From: SZUA-186 sp039714155
GTDB taxonomy: Bacteria; Pseudomonadota; Gammaproteobacteria; UBA9214
Length of the DNA stretch: 10,008 nucleotides
Direction: 5' to 3'
Assembly: GCA_039714155.1 (NCBI GenBank)
Contig: JBDLJX010000094.1
Coordinates: forward strand, 1-10,008
Part shown: positions 1 to 4,720 of the stretch, piece by piece
Layout: each line of letters starts with the position of its first letter
Numbering within the stretch: the stretch's first letter is position 1
Position numbers and translations under genes: made by a program
The notes under the pieces: model-generated
Databases searched by the model: none
What the model was told of the DNA's origin: nothing
The model's input: only the letters and a program-made list of their open reading frames with translations

Positions 1-121
1 AACCGGGGAAGTGTCAGCTGAATCTGTACCGCTAGCAACCGAGGGGGCGTCGGCTGAATCTGCACCGGTAGCAACCGGGGAAGTGTCAGCTGAATCTGCA
101 CCGGCAGCTACTGCGCCGACA
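1..121 (+). repeat. 36-bp in-frame tandem repeat (12-residue SAESAPVATGEV-type units)
   Basis: Three consecutive 36-bp units (14-49, 50-85, 86-121) follow the last 13 bases of a fourth unit at the left edge. Each encodes 12 residues starting SAES(A/V)P. The third unit degenerates in its second half. The 26 bases at 1-26 recur exactly at 73-98, 72 bp later, so there may be a two-unit (72-bp) higher-order period. The array continues to the left of the window. Such arrays change copy number by slippage or recombination without breaking the frame. Confidence 0.9.
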
Positions 122-739
122 GAGGCCGCTGCAGAAACTGCCACGGAGGCAGCCACGACCGAAACAGGTCTTGAGGACCGTATTCGTAGTCATCGCGCGT
201 CATATGAAGAACGCAATGCGCAACGTGAATTACAATGGCAACAGGCGCGCAAGCGTAGTGATGTGATGGAGCAGAGCTACAATGAGCGGCTCGATGCCTG
301 GTTGAAGCAGCGCGAAGCCCGCCAGGCAGAGATGGAAAAACGCCAGGAGGCGATGCGTAACCGCGCCCAGGACCGGCATAACTACCTGATCGAGAACAGT
401 GAAGCGATGCTGAACAAGGCCCTCGACAGGGAGGAGGTGGAGGCGAACCGCCACGAGGAATTGCGCAAGCAGGCGGAGGAACGCCGTGCCAGCCTGGCGG
501 CCCACCGCGAGGCCATGTCAGGCATGACGACACAGCAACGGCGTGATTACATGGACGCCCATCGCGATGAAATGTTCCCGCGGCGTGAACAACGCCCTGA
601 AAGGCCGCAACGCCGCGCTGCACGGCATTCACCGTGGGCTGCCGGCAGGCCAATGCACCGTCGTATGCCGCCGCCACCACGACCGCCGGTACCAGCCGCG
701 GTTCCGGCAGCGCCGGCTGGTACAGCAGGAGGCTCCTAG
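1..739 (+). CDS. Ala/Pro-rich coiled-coil protein, 5'-truncated by window edge, function unknown
   Basis: The reading frame is open from the first bases and a GTG at 11 lies inside a tandem repeat, so the true start is upstream and only the C-terminal ~245 residues are seen. Three parts are visible. An Ala/Glu/Ser/Pro/Thr-rich repeat region (SAESAPVATGEV-type units, then a TEAAAE-like tract) covers about the first 50 residues. A highly charged, Arg/Glu/Gln/Met-rich segment follows (in-window residues ~55-205), with the look of a long alpha-helical coiled coil. The tail is basic and Pro-rich (HRRMPPPPRPP, then PAAVPAAPAG). There is no membrane segment or enzymatic motif in the visible part; a signal peptide would lie outside the window. 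The pattern resembles low-complexity envelope or surface proteins with an extended linker, but I recognise no family. The stop TAG (737-739) overlaps the stop of the convergent radical SAM gene. The coding assignment is firm from frame continuity and sharp composition; the function is unknown. Confidence 0.8.
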   Translation, partial: TGEVSAESVPLATEGASAESAPVATGEVSAESAPAATAPTEAAAETATEAATTETGLEDRIRSHRASYEERNAQRELQWQQARKRSDVMEQSYNERLDAWLKQREARQAEMEKRQEAMRNRAQDRHNYLIENSEAMLNKALDREEVEANRHEELRKQAEERRASLAAHREAMSGMTTQQRRDYMDAHRDEMFPRREQRPERPQRRAARHSPWAAGRPMHRRMPPPPRPPVPAAVPAAPAGTAGGS

Positions 740-1872
740 GCAGTATTCTGCGCAGCCGGGGCGTAGTCTTTCAGTCTGACCGGCAGGCGTTTGGCGCCCC
801 AGCTGCCGGGTTCGGCCTCAAATACACCGGGGCAGGTGGTGCCGCACTGTGTGCAGCAGCCATCCCCGGTCAGGTTCCACTCGGTGAGGATGTACTGCGC
901 CCGGCCAATCAGGCGCTGGCCGCAGGAATGGCACCAGGTACTCCCGCCTTTTTCATCAATGACATTACCCGTGTAGGCATACCGCACGCCGTTCTGCATG
1001 GCGATGTTGCGTGCGCGGGTCAGGGTGGCAGCCGGGGTGGACGGTTTGTCCAGCATCTTCCAGTCCGGGTGAAAGGCCGTGAAGTGCATCGGGAGATCGG
1101 GGCCCAGGTTTTCGACAACCCAGGCGGTCATCTCATTGAGTTCGGCATCCGAGTCGTTCTCGCCCGGGATCAACAGTGTGGTCAGTTCGAACCAGACAGC
1201 GGTTTCCTGCTTGAGATAGACCAGGGTATCGAGTACCGGCTGCAGGTGGGCGCCGGTGATCTTCCAGTAGAACTCTTCCGAAAATGCCTTCAGGTCGACG
1301 TTGGCAGCATCGATGTAGTGGAAAAATTCCCGGCGTGGTTCATCGCAGATATAGCCGGCCGTGACGGCAACCGTCTTGATGCCGTGCTCGTGACAGGCAA
1401 TGGCCGAGTCGATGGCGTACTCCATGAAAATAACCGGGTCGTTGTAAGTGTAGGCGACACTGCGGCAACCGAGATCGCCGGCAACCCGGGCGATGGTCTC
1501 GGGTGCAGCGCTGTCGGCCAGCGTGTCGAATTCCCGTGACTTGCTGATGTCCCAGTTCTGGCAGAACTTGCAGGCCAGGTTGCAGCCGGCGGTTCCGAAG
1601 GACAGCACCGGTGTGCCCGGCAGGTAATGGTTTAGTGGTTTTTTCTCGATCGGGTCGACGCAGTAGCCGCTGGAGCGGCCGTAGGTGGTCAGTACGATCT
1701 GGCCATTCTCGTTGGCGCGCACGAAACACAGGCCGCGCTGGCCTTCATGCAGCTTGCAGGCACGCGGACAGACATCGCACATGACCCGGCCATCATCCAG
1801 GGTGTGCCAGTAACGGGTGGGCAATACCCCGGTCTCCAGTGCCTGTTTTATATCGGTTGTCGTCATAGCCAT
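736..1872 (-). CDS. amrS: AmmeMemoRadiSam system radical SAM enzyme
   Basis: This 378-residue protein has the radical SAM 4Fe-4S motif CxxxCxxC as CNLACKFC (C97, C101, C104) after the FGTAGC lead-in. It also has an N-terminal cysteine cluster (C32, C35, C39, C49, in CDVCPRAC...GLC) and a C-terminal WCHSCG...CCTQCGTTC cluster (C314, C317, C339/C340, C343, C347) that may bind zinc or a further cluster. YTYNDPVIFMEYA (141-153), NVDLKAF and FHPD are typical of the pyruvate-formate-lyase-activase-like enzymes of the AmmeMemoRadiSam family, and the length fits. The family is normally found with a Memo-like and an AMMECR1-like protein; neither is in this window, and the reaction is not established. 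Two starts are possible, ATG at 1872 or 1866. Neither has a clear Shine-Dalgarno sequence, and a TATAGT -10-like box (minus strand, 1879-1874) lies so close that the 1866 start would be nearly leaderless. The gene symbol is by family analogy. Confidence 0.9.
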   Translation of the reverse strand: MAMTTTDIKQALETGVLPTRYWHTLDDGRVMCDVCPRACKLHEGQRGLCFVRANENGQIVLTTYGRSSGYCVDPIEKKPLNHYLPGTPVLSFGTAGCNLACKFCQNWDISKSREFDTLADSAAPETIARVAGDLGCRSVAYTYNDPVIFMEYAIDSAIACHEHGIKTVAVTAGYICDEPRREFFHYIDAANVDLKAFSEEFYWKITGAHLQPVLDTLVYLKQETAVWFELTTLLIPGENDSDAELNEMTAWVVENLGPDLPMHFTAFHPDWKMLDKPSTPAATLTRARNIAMQNGVRYAYTGNVIDEKGGSTWCHSCGQRLIGRAQYILTEWNLTGDGCCTQCGTTCPGVFEAEPGSWGAKRLPVRLKDYAPAAQNTA

Positions 1873-1918
1873 AACTATAGTGCAATCAGGTCACGGCAGA
1901 TCGTCGTATTCCGGTTGC

Positions 1919-1952
1919 AAAAAGAGGACGCCCGGCTTGCGCCGGGCGTCCT
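1919..1952 (-). terminator. Intrinsic terminator of hsp20
   Basis: A perfect 12-bp inverted repeat (AGGACGCCCGGC at 1925-1936, GCCGGGCGTCCT at 1941-1952) has a 4-base loop. Read on the minus strand it is followed by CTTTTTGC (T-run at 1923-1919). It begins 12 bp after the hsp20 stop and ends before the radical SAM gene starts, so it should isolate the two same-strand genes from each other. Confidence 0.93.
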
Positions 1953-1963
1953 ACATCCCTGTA

Positions 1964-2467
1964 CTACTCGACCTTCACGGTCCTTCGCGGGGTCTTTTCC
2001 AGTTTCGGCAATTTCAGCTCAAGTACACCCTCGGAGAAGGTTGCTGTGGCCTTTTCTTCATCCACGTTGGTGGGCAGTGCCAGTGTCCGCTGGAAGTCGC
2101 CACGGCTCATCTCGCGACGGTAGTACCTGCCTTCATCCTCTACCTTTTCCTCTCTGGTTGTATGTGCCTCGATCGTTACACTGTGTTCCGACAGGGTAAC
2201 TTCCATGTCGTCCTTGTTGACGCCGGGCAGTTCAGCCCGCACGACAATCTCGTGTTCCCTGTCAACCATGTCGACCTTTGGCATCCTGCCTTCGAACGGC
2301 GCCAGTGCTTCCATGTGTTTTGGCCACTCCCAACTCACCGGGTGCAGCCAACCGCGCCGGCCAAACTCATCAAACCACCGCTCCATATCGTCCCACGGGT
2401 TCATGGTGCGTGGAGTGGTGCGGGTCGGCAGGGTTTCACCCTTGCCTGTTTTCTCTCGGGTTGACAT
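1964..2467 (-). CDS. Small heat shock protein, Hsp20/alpha-crystallin family
   Basis: This 167-residue protein is an ATP-independent cytoplasmic holdase that binds unfolding proteins and hands them to DnaK/ClpB-type refolding systems (family knowledge). The alpha-crystallin domain spans about residues 62-155. It holds VRAELPGVNKDD, the DFQRTLALP strand and the family signature A-x4-GVL (A142, G147-L149, followed by ELKLPK). The C-terminus TVKVE carries a V-x-V version of the I-x-I motif used in oligomer assembly. The N-terminal arm has several Trp residues (NPWDDMERWFDEFG). I chose the ATG at 2467 because AGGAG (2480-2476) sits 8 bases upstream; the frame stays open further upstream but lacks such a site. 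The gene is monocistronic, with its own terminator and an apparent FNR-type promoter. I see no sigma-32 consensus. Confidence 0.95.
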   Translation of the reverse strand: MSTREKTGKGETLPTRTTPRTMNPWDDMERWFDEFGRRGWLHPVSWEWPKHMEALAPFEGRMPKVDMVDREHEIVVRAELPGVNKDDMEVTLSEHSVTIEAHTTREEKVEDEGRYYRREMSRGDFQRTLALPTNVDEEKATATFSEGVLELKLPKLEKTPRRTVKVE

Positions 2468-2475
2468 TTCACTCA

Positions 2476-2497
2476 CTCCTGCTGGTCTTTGACCAAC
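2476..2497 (-). promoter_or_regulatory. Leader hairpin abutting the hsp20 ribosome binding site
   Basis: On the minus strand, GTTGGTC (2497-2491), AAA and GACCAGC (2487-2481) form a 7-bp stem (one G-T pair) with a 3-base loop. It is followed immediately by AGGAG (2480-2476), 8 bases before the ATG. If transcription starts near 2506 the hairpin fills most of the ~39-base leader. The Shine-Dalgarno itself is not inside the stem, so this is not a classical thermometer as drawn; a transcript-stability or ribosome-access role is inference. Confidence 0.5.
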
Positions 2498-2512
2498 TAT
2501 ATTCATACTATA

Positions 2513-2554
2513 TATATAGCTCCAGGTGGCCCAGCCTGCCTTGATGCCAGTCAA
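2513..2554 (-). promoter_or_regulatory. hsp20 promoter with FNR/Anr-type operator
   Basis: On the minus strand, TTGAC-TGGC-ATCAA (2554-2541) differs by one base from the FNR/Anr consensus TTGAT-N4-ATCAA. It is followed by a TATATA -10 box, best placed at 2518-2513. With that -10 the start site is about 2506 and the palindrome is centred at -41.5, the standard position for FNR-activated class II promoters. No good -35 hexamer is seen, as expected for such promoters. The AT-rich run offers other -10 registers in 2-bp steps, which would shift the centre. The same operator could also influence the divergent permease gene. Confidence 0.6.
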
Positions 2555-2622
2555 TTTTTCCATGGTCGGCATGCGGCAAATCGTCACAGCTGTAATATTT
2601 TTGTCGTTGCCGGAAAGCAACA

Positions 2623-3906
2623 ATGCGGGCCGGTCGCCGGAGCGAACATGCCATAATGCCAGTCATGGATCCGTCCACCGACCCTGCTGCACAGCAACCT
2701 GCGTTGCGGCGCTCCCTGTCGTTGTCACTGACCACCTTTTACGGGCTGGGCAATATTCTCGGTGCGGGTATCTATGTGCTGATTGGCAAGGTGGTGGGGC
2801 ATGCAGGCGGCTTTGCGCCGCTGTCTTTTTTGCTGGCCTCGTTGCTGGCCTGTTTGTCGGCGTTCAGTTATGCCGAACTGTCGGCACGTTATCCGCTGAG
2901 TGCCGGTGAGGCCGTCTATGTCCGGGAAGGCATTGGCCTGCCGTCACTTGCGGCACTGGTCGGGGTGCTCATTGTGCTGGCCGGTGCGGTATCAGCGGCC
3001 GCCATACTGCGCGGTTTTATCGGTTACCTGCAGGTGTTTCTGCCGGTATCGGAATTACCGGCAATTGCCGTGCTGGTCTTGTTGCTGGGTGGACTGGCGG
3101 CCTGGGGTATCACCGAATCGGTGATCATTGCCGCGGTTATCACCGTGATCGAGATTGCCGGCCTGTTGCTGGTGTTGTATGTAGCGGCACCGGCCATGTT
3201 GACGATTGCCCCGGCGTGGCCGGATTTTACGGTGCTACTCTCAGGCGACATCTGGTACGGGATATTCCTCGGCAGTTTCCTGGCGTTTTATGCCTTTATC
3301 GGCTTTGAGGACATGGTCAATGTGGCGGAGGAAGTGCGGCAGCCGGAACGCAATCTGCCGCGTGCCATTCTGCTGGCCCTGCTGGTGGCGTCAGTGCTGT
3401 ATTTTCTCATTGCGCTGGCCGCGGTTGTCAGTGTGCCGGGTGAACAGCTTGCGGCATCGGATGCACCGCTGGCCTGGCTCTACCAGGCCCTCACCGGCCG
3501 TGACCCGGTTACCATTACCCTGATCAGCATGTTCGCGGTTATCAACGGCGCACTGATCCAGATCATTATGGCATCGCGGGTGTGTTATGGCATGAGCAGG
3601 AAGCACTGGTTGCCGGCGCTGTTCAGCAGGGTCAATGCGGTTACGCGCACGCCAGTGGTCGCTACGGTCAGCGTGTCACTGGTGGTACTGGTCATGGCCC
3701 TGTGGCTGCCGATCGAGACACTGGCCAAGACGACGAGTTACTTCCTGCTGCTGGTGTTTGCCCTGGTGAACCTGTCGCTGTGGCGCCTGAAACGCCTGTC
3801 TGCACAGCCGGCCGGTGTCATCTGCGTGCCCGCCTGGGTGCCGGCCGCCGGTTTTGTGGCTTCCACGGCATTCGTAGTGGTACAGACCGTTCTGGATGTC
3901 AGTTAA
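2623..3906 (+). CDS. APC-superfamily amino acid permease
   Basis: This inner-membrane amino acid/polyamine/organocation family transporter has up to 427 residues and about 12 hydrophobic segments. Hallmarks are the unwound first helix (YGLGNILGAGIYVLIGKV, 40-57) and the sixth-helix and loop signature (AFIGFEDMVNVAEEVRQPER, 224-243). ASRVCYGMSRK...LPALFSRVN followed by TRTP (317-343) is also typical. Length and motifs fit the family; the substrate cannot be read from the sequence. The start is uncertain. The ATG at 2623 has only a weak GGAAAG upstream, while ATG 2656 or 2665 (MDPSTDP) would still leave a complete transporter. The gene is divergent from hsp20, with an FNR-like palindrome in the shared upstream region, and convergent with the CBS-domain gene; a palindromic repeat with a T-run follows its stop. 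No partner gene lies on the same strand. Confidence 0.9.
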   Translation: MRAGRRSEHAIMPVMDPSTDPAAQQPALRRSLSLSLTTFYGLGNILGAGIYVLIGKVVGHAGGFAPLSFLLASLLACLSAFSYAELSARYPLSAGEAVYVREGIGLPSLAALVGVLIVLAGAVSAAAILRGFIGYLQVFLPVSELPAIAVLVLLLGGLAAWGITESVIIAAVITVIEIAGLLLVLYVAAPAMLTIAPAWPDFTVLLSGDIWYGIFLGSFLAFYAFIGFEDMVNVAEEVRQPERNLPRAILLALLVASVLYFLIALAAVVSVPGEQLAASDAPLAWLYQALTGRDPVTITLISMFAVINGALIQIIMASRVCYGMSRKHWLPALFSRVNAVTRTPVVATVSVSLVVLVMALWLPIETLAKTTSYFLLLVFALVNLSLWRLKRLSAQPAGVICVPAWVPAAGFVASTAFVVVQTVLDVS

Positions 3907-3911
3907 AAACA

Positions 3912-3963
3912 GGTAGCCCGGATGAAGCACAGCGTAATCCGGGGTTTTTTATACCCCCGGATT
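3912..3963. repeat. REP-like palindromic repeat acting as terminator between convergent genes
   Basis: The unit begins GGTAGCCCGGATGAAGC and pairs CCCGGAT (3917-3923) with ATCCGGG (3937-3943), followed by G and TTTTTT (3945-3950), so it can terminate the plus-strand permease. A third arm, CCCCGGATT (3955-3963), can instead pair with AATCCGGGG (3936-3944) across the T-run, giving two mutually exclusive hairpins. From memory, GTAGCCCGGATGAAGCGCAGC-like palindromes are dispersed between genes in many gamma- and betaproteobacteria; this was not checked here. Confidence 0.75.
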
Positions 3964-3987
3964 CCGTTTCACTCCATCCGGTTATGC

Positions 3988-4437
3988 CTACGCGCGCTTT
4001 TTCTGTTCCTGTTCGGCCTCACGGGTGGTGAGTCGGGACAGCAGTGACAGCTCTTCGCTCAACAGTCCCAGGATGTCGTCCAGTGCAAGGATGCCGACCA
4101 GTTCACAGCTGCTGTTGACAACAGGCACGCGGCGGACACCGCGTGCGCGCATGCGCTGGGCGGTATCAAAGACCGTTTCGTTTTCGTTGACCTTCAACAG
4201 CGCGTAGCTCATGACATCACAGACACAGACGTCGGCAACATTGACATTTTCCGCGATTACCTCGATGACGATATCGCGGTCGGTGAGAATGCCGACCGGT
4301 TCGGTGCGTCCCTCGCTGGTTTCAACAATTACCAGGCTGCCGACATGATGATCGCGCATCAGCTTTGCGGCTTCCAGTACACTGGTATCCCGGCCGGTAG
4401 TGACGACATCCCGATTGCAGAGTTCTCCGGCATTCAT
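3988..4437 (-). CDS. Protein with two CBS domains
   Basis: This 149-residue soluble protein consists of a tandem CBS (Bateman) pair and a short charged tail (TREAEQEQKKRA). CBS1 (about 8-60) ends in GILTDRDI (49-56). CBS2 (about 75-127) has RRVPVVN and GILALDDIL (115-123). Such pairs bind adenine nucleotides or related ligands and act as energy or redox sensors, usually on a partner; here there is no attached effector domain and the partner is unknown. The ATG at 4437 has AGGAG (4449-4445) 7 bases upstream, which settles the start; the open frame upstream is not needed. The likely promoter carries an FNR/Anr-type site, suggesting expression at low oxygen. The gene converges on the permease and is divergent from the phosphotransferase/kinase gene. 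Confidence 0.92.
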   Translation of the reverse strand: MNAGELCNRDVVTTGRDTSVLEAAKLMRDHHVGSLVIVETSEGRTEPVGILTDRDIVIEVIAENVNVADVCVCDVMSYALLKVNENETVFDTAQRMRARGVRRVPVVNSSCELVGILALDDILGLLSEELSLLSRLTTREAEQEQKKRA

Positions 4438-4528
4438 GGCTGATCTCCTCTGGTCATTATGTTTGCAACATCGTGTGTGTCGCTGTGGCGGATGTTGTCC
4501 GCACGCAAGGACAGTCCGGATACAGACA

Positions 4529-4569
4529 AGTATAGAAGTCAGCCGCTGCAATCGCTTGATCCAGGTCAA
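4529..4569 (-). promoter_or_regulatory. CBS-gene promoter with FNR/Anr-type operator
   Basis: On the minus strand, TTGAC-CTGG-ATCAA (4569-4556) differs by one base from the FNR/Anr consensus. A TATACT -10 box (4534-4529) follows. The inferred start is near 4522, so the palindrome is centred at about -40.5, within one base of the class II position, and the transcript leader would be ~85 bases. No -35 hexamer is visible at 17 bp. The half-site order matches the hsp20 operator (TTGAC distal, ATCAA proximal). On the plus strand, AATAAT/TAATAC (4592-4599) lies at a comparable distance, so the site could serve the divergent gene too. Confidence 0.6.
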
Positions 4570-4648
4570 CGGCAGGCCAATGAGGGATTGAAATAATACG
4601 CTGGCAGGCAGGATTTGCCGGTTATTCCTATACTCACGAAAGACGCAT

Positions 4649-4707
4649 TAACCCGCACTTCTCACCGCGGGGCAAGGACTCGTCATCGTGGTGAGAAATG
4701 CGGGTTA
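4649..4707. repeat. 18-bp inverted repeat with 23-base loop (palindromic element)
   Basis: The left arm TAACCCGCACTTCTCACC (4649-4666) and right arm GGTGAGAAATGCGGGTTA (4690-4707) are reverse complements except at one position, which would be a G-U pair in one of the two transcripts. The 23-base loop is GC-rich at its left end. There is no T-run, so it is not an intrinsic terminator. It lies between divergent genes and ends 13 bp before the TTG start of the phosphotransferase/kinase gene; its right end supplies the in-frame stop TAG (4706-4708) that limits that ORF. It resembles a small dispersed palindromic element; no clear target-site duplication is seen. Confidence 0.8.
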
Positions 4708-4720
4708 GGGACGGCGGATA

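Noticed and set aside
1..121. CRISPR array at the left edge
   Set aside because: The 36-bp units are contiguous, in frame and without spacers, so they are a coding tandem repeat.
108..680. Minus-strand ORF of 190 codons opposite the coiled-coil gene
   Set aside because: It is an antisense shadow: the plus frame carries the in-frame tandem repeat and a coherent charged coiled coil, while the minus frame is low-complexity Pro/Cys/His-rich with no family features.
634..1539. Plus-strand ORF of 301 codons opposite the radical SAM gene
   Set aside because: It lies antisense to a gene with clear radical SAM cysteine motifs, has no recognisable domain, and is the kind of long shadow frame expected in GC-rich DNA.
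2468..2623. Upstream extension of the Hsp20 reading frame to residue -52
   Set aside because: The extension covers the -10 region and FNR-like site and has no Shine-Dalgarno, whereas AGGAG fits the ATG at 2467 and gives a normal Hsp20 length.
4438..4569. Upstream extension of the CBS reading frame
   Set aside because: AGGAG 7 bases before the ATG at 4437 and a standard two-CBS length make the extension unnecessary; it would also read through the promoter.
4649..4707. Intrinsic terminator at the long inverted repeat
   Set aside because: There is no T-run on either side, and it lies between divergent gene starts where no terminator is needed.
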